NCBI GenBank assembly: GCA_002898375.1
Contig: BEIN01000016.1
Coordinates: 1-54,684, forward strand
Direction: 5' to 3'
DNA from: a bacterium HR37
GTDB taxonomy: Bacteria > Desulfobacterota_D > UBA1144 > Nemesobacterales > CSP1-2
DNA length: 54,684 nucleotides
The notes below the pieces were generated by a model that had not been told where the DNA came from, ran no database searches, and was given only the letters and a program-made list of their open reading frames with translations. This document shows, in pieces, positions 1 to 8,219 of this stretch; within the stretch, counting starts at the first letter, position 1, and the number at the start of each line of letters is the position of its first letter. A program made the translations under genes and the position numbers.

Positions 1-612
1 ACTTGCCTTTTTTCAACCCCCCTACCTTTACTTCCCTCCCATCTTTAAGCCTTATCAATTTGTCCTTCTTTAACCTTATAACAAATCCTACCCCTTTTTT
101 ACATACAAACCTTAAAAACTCATAGAAGCAAAAACCCCTATCTGCAATGATTATTGGCTTAAAAGGTAAGATTCCCAAAATCTCCTCCATACATTTGAAT
201 ATGAAATCGTTTTGAGATTTGTATTTGATCGAATCTATATCACTTTTTCTCAAAACTCTTGCATAAAATGGACAAGACCTTCCTTTTAATGGAAAGGAGG
301 CTATAAAGATGGACACATCGTAAGCTTTAAGGGAGGTAAAATCAACTATTACGTATCTGGTTTTAACTTTTGAGACAATTAGCTTGGCAAAGGCTTTGAA
401 ACAATCCAAGGTATTGAATTTCATCTTATGAAAGAACCTCCAGATTCTGTTAACTCTTGACTGCTTTATACCATCAGATGGAATGTAAAGAGTAACCCTC
501 TCATAAAGAGGGTCTGAGATTTTAGGATAGAGTATGCTATTAGAACAATATTTTTAGCAACTCTCTTTTTGATTGATTTTTGGTGTAAAATGTTAATAAG
601 AGTGTTTATCAT
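1..612 (-). pseudogene. Frameshifted DDE (IS4-like) transposase, cut by the window edge
   Basis: The minus strand from an ATG at 612, with a GGGAGGTGAG ribosome site just upstream, reads about 48 codons and stops at 466-468. A second frame, open from 553 to the window edge, continues the protein and ends in a block typical of DDE transposases: IIIADRGFCFYEF followed by VGFVIRLKKD. This is the second catalytic Asp region and the YREK-like segment of IS4-type enzymes. Joining the two frames needs a -1 shift between 553 and 469. The C-terminal part, with the catalytic Glu, would lie left of base 1. It is either a decayed insertion sequence or one using frameshifting. Family placement is from motif appearance only. 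Confidence 0.7.
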
Positions 613-626
613 CTCTCACCTCCCAG

Positions 627-669
627 GGGTTATTGGTAGTCAATATCTATTTTACCCTCTGGGAGGGTT
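627..669. repeat. Inverted repeat beside the transposase start
   Basis: CCTCCCAGGGG near 629-639 is nearly the reverse complement of CCCTCTGGGAGG near 657-668, so the DNA can form a hairpin around the transposase ribosome site. It could be the end of the insertion sequence or a translational control hairpin. No target duplication can be checked because the other end is outside the window. Confidence 0.4.
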
Positions 670-697
670 TTTGATTACAGACCAGTAAAAAAAGGTA

Positions 698-726
698 TTG
701 ACTTTTTTTTGTAGATTTTATACACT
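698..726 (+). promoter_or_regulatory. Promoter of the TetR gene
   Basis: A TTGACT -35 element at 698-703 and a TACACT -10 element at 721-726 are 17 bp apart. The predicted start falls inside the palindrome at 729-746. Confidence 0.5.
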
Positions 727-728
727 TG

Positions 729-746
729 TGACTGACTGGTCAGTTA
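729..746. promoter_or_regulatory. Palindromic TetR-type operator
   Basis: ACTGAC-TG-GTCAGT at 731-744 is a perfect inverted repeat with a 2-bp centre, extended by a T/A pair at 729 and 746. The size and symmetry suit a TetR-family dimer. It lies just after the -10 element and before the TetR start codon, which suggests that the regulator represses its own gene and perhaps the genes after it. Confidence 0.6.
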
Positions 747-770
747 GTTATATATAACACAGGTTTTTAT

Positions 771-1421
771 ATGGCTAAACCAAAAGAAGTCGTTGGCAAA
801 AGGAATGCAAAAGTTGGCTATGGCTCAAAAAGGGCAAACCGACGAAAAGAGATAATAAGGGTGGCTTCAAGGTTGTTTTCAGAGAAGAGCTATCACGATG
901 TTACAATGGAGGAGATTGCGGAGAAAGTTGGTGTTGCAAAGGGTACAATTTACCTTTACTTTGATTCAAAGGAAAAGCTCTATCTGGAGATCCTAGAGGA
1001 CAGTTACCAAGATATAGAGTCTCTAATCAAGAAGGAAATAGCAAAAAGCGATCCAGCTCCTCAAAAGCTTAAAAAGGTTTTAAACCTAATTTTCGGATTT
1101 TACCGTCAGAACCTGGATATACTCCGTATTTTAAGCAGGGATGAGACTCATCTTATAAGGGAACATTATGAATTTACTGAACACTGGAGACTTAGAAGAT
1201 TAAGGCTTTATGAAAGAATACTGGAGAAGGGGGTTAAAGAAGGCTCTTTTCGACCGATTAATACAAAACTTACGGCTCTTGTCATTTTTGGTCTTGTAAG
1301 GTCTGTTATGTTCTTTCATGAAACAGATAAAAGTGTAGAGGAGATAGTGGATGAGGTCTTTTCTCTGATTGGAAACGGAATCTTATCTGAGGAAAGAAAA
1401 AAAAGTTTAGAAGTCAGCTGA
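771..1421 (+). CDS. TetR/AcrR-family transcriptional regulator
   Basis: This 216-residue protein has the TetR N-terminal helix-turn-helix at about residues 24-70, including TMEEIAEKVGVAKGTIYLYF and the following DSKEKLYLEIL. The all-helical C-terminal half is the usual ligand-binding and dimer domain. The first 22 residues are rich in Lys and Arg and may add DNA contacts. The ATG at 771 has no strong ribosome site; it is the first ATG after the palindrome. The signal is unknown. The aminotransferase follows after 53 bp and may be co-transcribed. Family assignment is firm; targets are inference. Confidence 0.9.
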   Translation: MAKPKEVVGKRNAKVGYGSKRANRRKEIIRVASRLFSEKSYHDVTMEEIAEKVGVAKGTIYLYFDSKEKLYLEILEDSYQDIESLIKKEIAKSDPAPQKLKKVLNLIFGFYRQNLDILRILSRDETHLIREHYEFTEHWRLRRLRLYERILEKGVKEGSFRPINTKLTALVIFGLVRSVMFFHETDKSVEEIVDEVFSLIGNGILSEERKKSLEVS

Positions 1422-1474
1422 AATGCAAACAGGTTTTTTGATCCTAATCTTTATTTAAAAGGAGGTTGGTTTAA

Positions 1475-2656
1475 ATGGCTATGACATATCCATTTAGTAG
1501 AAGGATAAGCCATTTTGTTCCACCAAAGCAGTGGGCAAGTATGCGGGTAGCAAAGGAACTTGAAAAGACAACCGGAAGGAAGATAATCCACTTCGAGAAA
1601 GGGGATTATCAGGGACCAGACTTTGATACCCCTGAGCACATAATTGAGGCTACAGTAAAAGCCCTCAAGGAGGGGTATGTCAGATACGATCCGGGTCCGG
1701 GTCTTCCGGAGTTAAGGGAGGCTATCGCTGAGGAGATGACAAAAAGAGGGAGAAGAACAACCCCAGATGAAGTGATTGTTACGGCTGGAGCCAAGCATGC
1801 TTTAACCATGTCCCTTTTAACCTTTCTTGAGGATGGAGATGAGGTGATCTTCCCCAACCCAGGTTATCCACCCGATGAGGTATGGGCTAAATATGCAGGG
1901 GCTATTATAAAGCATACGCCTCTTACCAAGCCTGATTGGCAATTTGATCTGGAGAAACTTGAAACTCTTATTACTCCAAAGACAAAGCTCCTGATTATAA
2001 ACACGCCTCAAAGACCAAATGGTCATCTTGTGGAGAATCCTGAGGAGATTGCTGAGATATGTCTTAAGCACAAGAATCTTATGGTTATTTCAGATGAGAT
2101 ATTCTCACATATTGTTTACGATGGTAAGCAGCACAAAACGATTTCGGCTGTTCCGGGTATGGAGGAGAGGACAATTGTTATTGATACCTTCTCTAAAACA
2201 TATGCTATGACCGGATGGAGAATAGGGTGGGCAGTTGCTCCTAAACCTGTTATAGAAAAGCTTTCCATATTCCTTCAGGACACGATTACGAATGTTGCAG
2301 CCTTTATCCAGAAAGCAGCATATGCGGCTATGACAGGCCCTCAAGATTGGGTTGAAAGGAAAAGACAGATACTTCAGAGGAAACGTGATAAGATGGTAGA
2401 GGGGTTGAACTCGATCCCTGGCATAAAGTGTGATAAACCAGCAGGTGCTTTCTATGCGTTTCCCGATATTACGGGAACCGGGCTAACCTCACAGGAGTTT
2501 ACAAACAGGCTGCTGGAGAATGCAGGTGTTGCGGTTGTGGCCGGAACTGCTTTTGGAAGCCAGGGGGAAGGCTACGTAAGGGTAACCTATGCAGTTCCTG
2601 ATGAGGATATAGAAGAAGGGATAGAGAGGATAAAGAACACCAACCTTAAGGCTTAA
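1475..2656 (+). CDS. Class I/II pyridoxal-phosphate aminotransferase (AspC-like)
   Basis: This 393-residue fold-type I PLP enzyme transfers amino groups between an amino acid and a 2-oxo acid. Visible family features are YDPGPGLPELREAI (71-84) near the substrate loop, NTPQRPNG (176-183), SDEIF (about 207-211, with the Asp that pairs with the PLP nitrogen) and TFSKTYAMTGWR (238-249) with the PLP lysine at 241. A C-terminal EGYVRVTYA carries the likely substrate-carboxylate arginine. Length is normal for aspartate aminotransferase-like enzymes. The ATG follows an AAAAGGAGG site at 1457-1465. Substrate could be aspartate, alanine or an aromatic amino acid; sequence alone does not decide. Confidence 0.88.
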   Translation: MAMTYPFSRRISHFVPPKQWASMRVAKELEKTTGRKIIHFEKGDYQGPDFDTPEHIIEATVKALKEGYVRYDPGPGLPELREAIAEEMTKRGRRTTPDEVIVTAGAKHALTMSLLTFLEDGDEVIFPNPGYPPDEVWAKYAGAIIKHTPLTKPDWQFDLEKLETLITPKTKLLIINTPQRPNGHLVENPEEIAEICLKHKNLMVISDEIFSHIVYDGKQHKTISAVPGMEERTIVIDTFSKTYAMTGWRIGWAVAPKPVIEKLSIFLQDTITNVAAFIQKAAYAAMTGPQDWVERKRQILQRKRDKMVEGLNSIPGIKCDKPAGAFYAFPDITGTGLTSQEFTNRLLENAGVAVVAGTAFGSQGEGYVRVTYAVPDEDIEEGIERIKNTNLKA

Positions 2657-2667
2657 CTGTTTAAGTA

Positions 2668-2714
2668 AAAGGAGGCTGTTCTGTATCTTTATGGGTATGG
2701 AACGTGCCTCCTTT
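2668..2714 (+). repeat. Inverted repeat that includes a ribosome site
   Basis: AAAGGAGGC at 2668-2676 is the exact reverse complement of GCCTCCTTT at 2706-2714, with a 29-nt loop. The left arm is the only strong ribosome-site sequence before the M48 protease gene. No in-frame start codon lies at normal distance from it. Confidence 0.55.
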
Positions 2715-2718
2715 AATT

Positions 2719-3567
2719 ATGGCAGAAACCATGTTTGGAGCTAAACTGGATAAAAAGGCAGGGGTATTTGTAGCGGTTATCCTGGTTCTTTGTGTTTTTT
2801 TGCTCTTAAACTGCTACAAAGCTCCCGTAACTGGAAGGTCCCAGATTATTCTTGTTTCCTCAGAACAAGCTGCCCAGATGGGGGCTGTGGCTTTTCGAGA
2901 GCTTCTAAAGAAGGAAGAGTTATCCAACAACCCTATCTACAATGAAGCTGTGGTAAGGGTGGGAAAAAGGATAACAAGGGTAGCTGACACCCCAAACTAT
3001 AACTGGGAGTACAGGGTTATAAAGGGGGATGACAAAATAAATGCCTTTGCCCTTCCTGGAGGGAAGATAGGTGTTTATACGGGCATAATACCAATTGCAA
3101 AAAACGATGCAGGGCTTGCAACCATTATAGGGCATGAGGTTGCTCATGTTGCTGCCCGACATGGTGAGGAGAGGTTATCTGTTGGAATTCTTGCTGAACT
3201 TGGAGCTGCAGGACTGGGTCTTGCCCTTAGCAGACAGGATCCGGCTGTAGTAAGTGCTGTAATGCAGGCCTTTGGAATTGGGGTTACTATAGGTGGAATA
3301 CTCCCTTTTAGCCGTGCTCAGGAGGCAGAAGCTGATAGAATCGGTCTTGTTTATATGGCAAAGGCAGGATATGATCCCAGGGAAGCCCTGGCCTTCTGGG
3401 ACAGGATGGAAGAGGCAACAAAAAACAAACCACATCCACCTGAGTTTTTGGCTACACACCCAAGTTATGGGAGGAGAAAGAGTAATATAAGGATGTGGCT
3501 TCCCGAAGCCATGTTTTACTATGAGCGTTCAAACAAGGCTCCAAACCTTCTAATTTCTTTAAGATAG
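2719..3567 (+). CDS. M48-family zinc metalloprotease, predicted lipoprotein
   Basis: The protein has a short basic N-terminus, one hydrophobic segment and a lipobox-like LLNC, followed by YKAPVTGRSQ, a pattern typical of periplasmic M48 (BepA/YcaL/LoiP-like) proteases. The zinc site is HEVAH, in IIGHEVAHVAARHG, and the downstream EAEADRIG supplies the third ligand. It probably degrades or assists folding of envelope proteins from the periplasmic side of a membrane. I place the start at the ATG at 2719; a GTG at 2704 is an in-frame alternative, and neither has a well-spaced ribosome site. The aldo-keto reductase follows after 13 bp. Confidence 0.85.
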   Translation: MAETMFGAKLDKKAGVFVAVILVLCVFLLLNCYKAPVTGRSQIILVSSEQAAQMGAVAFRELLKKEELSNNPIYNEAVVRVGKRITRVADTPNYNWEYRVIKGDDKINAFALPGGKIGVYTGIIPIAKNDAGLATIIGHEVAHVAARHGEERLSVGILAELGAAGLGLALSRQDPAVVSAVMQAFGIGVTIGGILPFSRAQEAEADRIGLVYMAKAGYDPREALAFWDRMEEATKNKPHPPEFLATHPSYGRRKSNIRMWLPEAMFYYERSNKAPNLLISLR

Positions 3568-3580
3568 AGGGATAAGAGAG

Positions 3581-4576
3581 ATGGAATTTGTAAGAGTAAG
3601 TGGTACAGATATTGAGGTTTCTCGAATAGGTTTGGGAACATGGTCAATAGGTGGCTGGTTGTGGGGGGGAACAGATGAGGAGATTGCTATAAAGACGATT
3701 CATAAAGCGATTGAGCTTGGGGTTAACCTAATTGATACCGCTCCTGTTTACGGACGTGGGGTGTCTGAAGAAATCGTGGGTAAAGCTGTTTCCGAGTACG
3801 GTTTTCGTGATAAGGTGGTAATTGCTACAAAGGTGGGACTCGAATGGACAAGTGGAAAGGTTTATCGTAACTCGAGCAAATCCCGCATTTATAAGGAGAT
3901 AGAGGATTCTCTAAGGCGGCTTAAAACCGATTATATAGACATTTACCAGGTTCACTGGCCTGATCCCCTTGTTCCAATAGAAGAAACTGCTCAGGCTTTG
4001 TATTCTCTGTATAGGGAGGGAAAGATAAGGGCAATTGGTGTAAGCAATTACTCAACGGAACAAATGGATGTTTTCCGTAGGGTTGCTCCACTTCATACCT
4101 CTCAGCCTCCTTACAATCTGTTTGAACGTGGAATTGAAAAGGACGTACTACCGTACTGCCGTGAAAATGGGATTACTACTCTTCTTTACGGTGCTATCTG
4201 TCGTGGATTGCTTAGCGGGAAGATGAAGCCCGATACTGAGTTTAAAGGAGATGACATAAGAAGGGTTGATCCAAAGTTTCAACCTCCTCGTTACTACCAG
4301 TATTTGGATGCCGTTGAAAGGCTTGATCGGCTTGCCAGAGAAAGATATGGAAAACGCGTTATACACCTTGCGGTGCGATGGGTATTAGACCAGCCAGGTG
4401 CTGATGTAGCCCTTTTGGGTGCACGCAGACCCGAACAGATAGAGGAGGTAGTGGATCAGGTAATGGGGTGGTCTGTTGATAAGGATACAATGAGAGAGAT
4501 AGACAGGATCCTTAAGGAAACAATTAAGGATCCAGTGGGACCGGAATTTATGGCTCCTCCTGCACGTTTAAGTTAA
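3581..4576 (+). CDS. Aldo/keto reductase
   Basis: This 331-residue NADPH-dependent (beta/alpha)8 barrel oxidoreductase has the full catalytic tetrad: Asp52 and Tyr57 in LIDTAPVYG, Lys84 in VIATKVG and His125 in YQVHWPDP. The C-terminal VLDQPGADVALLGARRPEQIEE is the usual cofactor phosphate-binding region. It resembles the general AKR11/YhdN-type stress reductases. The substrate is unknown. It ends two bases before the convergent phoU stop codon, so no separate terminator fits between them. Confidence 0.88.
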   Translation: MEFVRVSGTDIEVSRIGLGTWSIGGWLWGGTDEEIAIKTIHKAIELGVNLIDTAPVYGRGVSEEIVGKAVSEYGFRDKVVIATKVGLEWTSGKVYRNSSKSRIYKEIEDSLRRLKTDYIDIYQVHWPDPLVPIEETAQALYSLYREGKIRAIGVSNYSTEQMDVFRRVAPLHTSQPPYNLFERGIEKDVLPYCRENGITTLLYGAICRGLLSGKMKPDTEFKGDDIRRVDPKFQPPRYYQYLDAVERLDRLARERYGKRVIHLAVRWVLDQPGADVALLGARRPEQIEEVVDQVMGWSVDKDTMREIDRILKETIKDPVGPEFMAPPARLS

Positions 4577-4578
4577 GG

Positions 4579-5247
4579 CTACTCTCTTGACATTTCCATA
4601 GCATGATGTTTTAGAATCTGACCCGAGGCAATGTAGAATGCATCTTCTGCTATATTCGTTGCAAGGTCTGCAACCCTTTCAAGGTCTCTTGCTATTAAGA
4701 TGAGGCGGAGGGAGCGGTCAATTGTGCTTGGGTCTTCCATCATATAGGTTATAAGTTCCCTCATGATCTGGTTTTCCAGATAGTCTACCTCATCATCTTT
4801 CTTACAGACTTCAACGGCCAGTTCAGCATTTTTGTTTACAAAGGCTTCTATGCTTTCCCTTAGCATCTCTGTTGCTTTTTCTGCCATTCTTGGTATATCA
4901 ATCAGGGGTTTTACAGGTGGTTTATCCGAGAGGTAAATGGCCCTTTCAGCAATATTTACAGCGTGGTCACCAATCCTTTCAAGGTCATTGTTAATCTTCA
5001 TAATCATGGTAACTGTCCTTAAATCTTCGGCTTCGGGATGATAGAGGGCAAGTATTTTTATACAAAGGTTGTCTATATCAATCTCCATCCTGTTGATGAC
5101 ATCGTCATTTCTTATGATCTCTTCTGCAAGCGGTGTGTTTTTTTCCTTTAATGACTTTACGCTTTTTACTATCATTTCTTCCACCATGGATGCCATTTGA
5201 AGAAGAGACTTTTTTAAGTTGTTAATTTCCTCTTGTAGTCTTTTCAT
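4579..5247 (-). CDS. phoU: Phosphate transport system regulator PhoU
   Basis: PhoU links the Pst transporter to the PhoR kinase and damps the Pho response when phosphate is ample. The protein is two tandem three-helix PhoU repeats (about residues 10-95 and 115-205), each with the acidic metal-binding pattern seen in ENDLERIGDHAVNIAE and ARDLERVADLATNIAED. I start it at the ATG at 5247, eight bases after AAGGAG. An in-frame GTG at 5256 would overlap that ribosome site and is less likely. It is the last gene of the pst operon and overlaps the preceding metallophosphoesterase gene by 26 bp. Confidence 0.93.
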   Translation of the reverse strand: MKRLQEEINNLKKSLLQMASMVEEMIVKSVKSLKEKNTPLAEEIIRNDDVINRMEIDIDNLCIKILALYHPEAEDLRTVTMIMKINNDLERIGDHAVNIAERAIYLSDKPPVKPLIDIPRMAEKATEMLRESIEAFVNKNAELAVEVCKKDDEVDYLENQIMRELITYMMEDPSTIDRSLRLILIARDLERVADLATNIAEDAFYIASGQILKHHAMEMSRE

Positions 5248-5980
5248 TAAACTCACTCCTTAAGATAACCTTTATTTGTTTTGTGCTTTTCTGGGCTACG
5301 TTTACCTCATAAAGGGTTAACTTTTCCTGGCTTATATCCAATATGTTAAATGAGGGAAAGGACCTGCCCTTTAATCTTCTGGTTGTTGCTGTTCCTGCTG
5401 TAACAAAGTAGCTTTTCTCTAGTTTCCATATCCATGGTTGGTGTTTATGCCCGGAAAAAATAAAGTTTATTTCAAGTTCAGTACACAGCCTCAATACATC
5501 ACCAGCGTCTACAGGAATGTGCCTTTCTCTTCCGGTTCCCGGAATAGGAATTAGGTGATGGTGCAGAGCAAGTATCTTTATCTTGTCTTTAGCCCAGAAC
5601 CTATCCTTTATTATATCATAGTTTTCTCTTCCTATGTGTCCATCATCTATGTCCGGCTCACTTGAGTCTATTCCCAGTATTACAACCTCGTTATCCTCGT
5701 AGTAGGGATATCTTGTTCCAAATATCTCTTCGAATATGAGGTATCCTTCGTTCCTTGAGTCATGGTTTCCGGGAACCACTATTAACCTGTTTGCCTTTAT
5801 TTTTTCAAAAAAGCCACTCACCACACGGTATTCGTATTCATATCCCCAATCGGTGAGGTCTCCTGTAACAACCAGTATGTCTGGTTTTATGGAGTTTAGT
5901 GTGTTTATAACGTTTTGTTCCCATTCAGGAACAAAGGTTGGGCTTGTAAGGTGGAGATCCGATATATGGACTATTTTCAT
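5222..5980 (-). CDS. Calcineurin-like metallophosphoesterase (CpdA/Icc-type)
   Basis: This 252-residue protein has all metallophosphoesterase motifs in order: D-x-H in HISDLHL (Asp8, His10), GDLTDWG, GNHDSR, ALHHHL and GHKHQPW. These bind two metals and cleave phosphodiesters or phosphomonoesters. There is no signal peptide, so it should act in the cytoplasm. It sits inside the pst operon between arsC and phoU, starting 4 bp before the arsC stop, so it is probably made under phosphate starvation. The substrate could be a cyclic nucleotide or another phosphodiester and is not shown by sequence. Confidence 0.85.
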   Translation of the reverse strand: MKIVHISDLHLTSPTFVPEWEQNVINTLNSIKPDILVVTGDLTDWGYEYEYRVVSGFFEKIKANRLIVVPGNHDSRNEGYLIFEEIFGTRYPYYEDNEVVILGIDSSEPDIDDGHIGRENYDIIKDRFWAKDKIKILALHHHLIPIPGTGRERHIPVDAGDVLRLCTELEINFIFSGHKHQPWIWKLEKSYFVTAGTATTRRLKGRSFPSFNILDISQEKLTLYEVNVAQKSTKQIKVILRSEFNEKTTRGN

Positions 5981-6408
5981 AATTTGCCTTTTTTTGCCGT
6001 TTTGTTAAAGGTTTCTTCAATCCAGTTTCTGATTTCATCCCTTATAAGTCTAAAGCCTAAGAGTATTTCATCTTCGCTTCCCTTAAAATCTGAGGGGTCT
6101 TTAAAGCTCTTGTGGATGCGTTTCCCTGCATTTGTGAATACCGGACAGTTTTCTTTAGCACTATCACAGAGGGTTACTACGTAGTCGAACTCTTTTTTTT
6201 CAAGTTCTTCTATGGTTTTTGATCTGTTATTTGATATGTCTATACCGATCTCTTTTAAAACCTTTACGGCATAGGGGTTAACGGTTGATGGTTCTGTTCC
6301 CGCACTGAATACCTCAAAGAACTCACCGTATATCCACTTCATTATACCCTCTGCTATCTGAGAGCGAGCGGAGTTGTGGGTACATATAAAGAGGATACTT
6401 TTTTTCAT
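5977..6408 (-). CDS. arsC: Thioredoxin-type arsenate reductase, LMW phosphatase fold
   Basis: This 143-residue protein has the P-loop CTHNSARS (Cys9 to Arg15), a cysteine pair in [10 protein letters not shown] (Cys81 and Cys88), and the Asp of KDPSDF near 105. This set marks the thioredoxin-coupled ArsC family, which reduces arsenate to arsenite by a three-cysteine relay. Simple tyrosine phosphatases of the same fold lack the second cysteine pair. It overlaps pstB by 4 bp and the downstream phosphoesterase by 4 bp. Location in the phosphate uptake operon fits arsenate entering through Pst. No arsenite efflux gene is in the window. Confidence 0.87.
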   Translation of the reverse strand: MKKSILFICTHNSARSQIAEGIMKWIYGEFFEVFSAGTEPSTVNPYAVKVLKEIGIDISNNRSKTIEELEKKEFDYVVTLCDSAKENCPVFTNAGKRIHKSFKDPSDFKGSEDEILLGFRLIRDEIRNWIEETFNKTAKKGKL

Positions 6409-7277
6409 CCAAACCTTCCCGTTATGTAGTCTTCTGTCAGTTTGTTACTTGGGTTGGTAAATATCTTTTCGGTTCTGTCAAATTCCACTAGCTCACCAAG
6501 GTGCATAAACGCTGTGTAATCTGATATCCTTGCAGCCTGTTGCATATTGTGTGTAACTATAATTACGGTTGTGTGTTGTTTTAGTTCAAGGATAAGCTCT
6601 TCTATCTTTGAAGTAGAGACAGGATCAAGAGCCGATGTTGGTTCATCGAAAAGAAGCACCTCGGGGTCCATTGCTATTGCTCGGGCAATGCAGAGTCTTT
6701 GTTGCTGTCCTCCGGAAAGAGAATATGCATTCTCTTTCAACCTGTCTTTAACTTCTTCCCAGAGTGCAGAGGCTCTAAGGGCCCATTCTACTTTTTCATC
6801 AAGTGTTTTTTTATCCTTTATGCCTTTGATTTTAAGTCCATAAGCTACGTTCTCGTAAATCGATTTTGGAAAGGGATTCGGTTTTTGAAACACCATACCT
6901 GCTCTCATTCTTATTGATATGGGATCTACCTTTTTATCTATTATGTTTATCCCATCGGGATAAAGTATTATCTTTCCGCTGTATCCGTTCTTTGAGTACA
7001 GGTCATGCATTCTATTTATACACCGAAGAAAGGTGGTTTTCCCGCATCCTGAGGCACCTATAATTGCTGTTATCTGGTAACTGGGTATCTTTATGTTTAT
7101 GTTCTTTAGGGCCTGAACGTTTCCGTAGAAAAAGCTAAGGTCTTCTACTTCTAGTTTTATATCTCCTGGTTCTTTTTTGGGCATTGAATCTTTCCTATTA
7201 AAGCTATCATCTTCTTGGTCTTCTTTCAATTTTTTCTGTACCATATTTAGGGTTTTTATTGCCAGATTTCTTACCAT
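6405..7277 (-). CDS. pstB: Phosphate ABC transporter ATP-binding protein PstB
   Basis: PstB hydrolyses ATP to drive phosphate import through PstA-PstC. Visible are Walker [10 protein letters not shown] (74-82), signature LSGGQQQR (187-194) and Walker B LLFDEP (208-213), followed by SALDPVS typical of PstB. The N-terminus is about 40 residues longer than usual and lysine-rich. The ATG at 7277 has an AAGGAG site, so the extension looks real; an internal start at 7184 would give the standard length. It overlaps the end of pstA and the start of arsC. Confidence 0.95.
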   Translation of the reverse strand: MVRNLAIKTLNMVQKKLKEDQEDDSFNRKDSMPKKEPGDIKLEVEDLSFFYGNVQALKNINIKIPSYQITAIIGASGCGKTTFLRCINRMHDLYSKNGYSGKIILYPDGINIIDKKVDPISIRMRAGMVFQKPNPFPKSIYENVAYGLKIKGIKDKKTLDEKVEWALRASALWEEVKDRLKENAYSLSGGQQQRLCIARAIAMDPEVLLFDEPTSALDPVSTSKIEELILELKQHTTVIIVTHNMQQAARISDYTAFMHLGELVEFDRTEKIFTNPSNKLTEDYITGRFG

Positions 7278-8215
7278 TTTACTCTCCTTCTAACCTTGTA
7301 ACGTAAGAATAAAGCAAGACTGTTCATAACAAGGGTAAGCGCTATAAGGACAAGACCAGCAGCTGCTGCATTTTCATGGAATTCCTTCTGTGGTCTGGAG
7401 ATCCAGTTAAACATCTGAATAGGGATAACAGTAAAAGGAGATTTCAGCATCTCTACAAAAGAGTCCCAGGAGACAAATGGAAAATCTGCTTTTATTGGAG
7501 AAGGGGGAAGAAAGGCTATAAAGGTTAGCGCACCAATGGTTATAAGGGGTGCTGTTTCACCTATTGCTCTTGAAGCTGCTATTATCACACCCGTTAGTAT
7601 TCCTCCGGCTGAGTATGGAATCACATGATCCCTTACGGTTTCCCACTTTGTAGCTCCCATGGAGTATGCAGCTTCTCTTATAGACTGGGGAATTCTCTTT
7701 ATTGATTCTCTTGTGGCAACCACTATTACAGGAAGCATAAGAAAGCCAAGCGTTAGTCCACCTGTTAATATACTCTCCCCAAATCCCAGTCTGTATACAA
7801 AGATACCGAGGGCTAAAAGGCCATATATGATGGAGGGAACTGCAGCCAGGTTGTTTATGTTGATTTCTATTATGCTCGTTAACCAGTTTTTTCTCGCATA
7901 CTCTTCAAGATATATACCGGCAGGTACCCCAAGGATTACGGACCAGAAAACCGCTCCTGCCATAACGTAGATGGTTCCCACCCAGGCAGAAAGTATCCCG
8001 GCTTTTTCTGGGAATCTAGAAGGATATGAGGTTAAAAAACCAAGGCTTAATCTCCGTAGCCCATCCATAAACAGGTCCAGGATAATTGCAAAGATAAATG
8101 TCATAACAAGAAAAACGGCTATAATCCCAAGTGCCTCAAATACCGTGTCCATAAACCTTAGTTTTTTAATCCGGTAAAGTAGGTGTTGTTGTGCTTCAAC
8201 ACTCCCTTTAGACAA
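7271..8215 (-). CDS. pstA: Phosphate ABC transporter permease PstA
   Basis: This 314-residue inner-membrane protein has about six membrane segments. The permease EAA loop is [28 protein letters not shown], and the PstA-typical [15 protein letters not shown] follows it. It forms the phosphate channel with PstC. It starts 4 bp after the pstC stop and overlaps the start of pstB by 7 bp, as expected for tightly coupled translation. Confidence 0.95.
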   Translation of the reverse strand: MSKGSVEAQQHLLYRIKKLRFMDTVFEALGIIAVFLVMTFIFAIILDLFMDGLRRLSLGFLTSYPSRFPEKAGILSAWVGTIYVMAGAVFWSVILGVPAGIYLEEYARKNWLTSIIEININNLAAVPSIIYGLLALGIFVYRLGFGESILTGGLTLGFLMLPVIVVATRESIKRIPQSIREAAYSMGATKWETVRDHVIPYSAGGILTGVIIAASRAIGETAPLITIGALTFIAFLPPSPIKADFPFVSWDSFVEMLKSPFTVIPIQMFNWISRPQKEFHENAAAAGLVLIALTLVMNSLALFLRYKVRRRVKW

Positions 8216-8219
8216 CCTG

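Noticed and set aside
2691-2744. Seventeen-codon leader peptide before the M48 protease
   Set aside because: It has an ATG and a stop, but the ribosome site is 15 bases away and there is no attenuator-like sequence.
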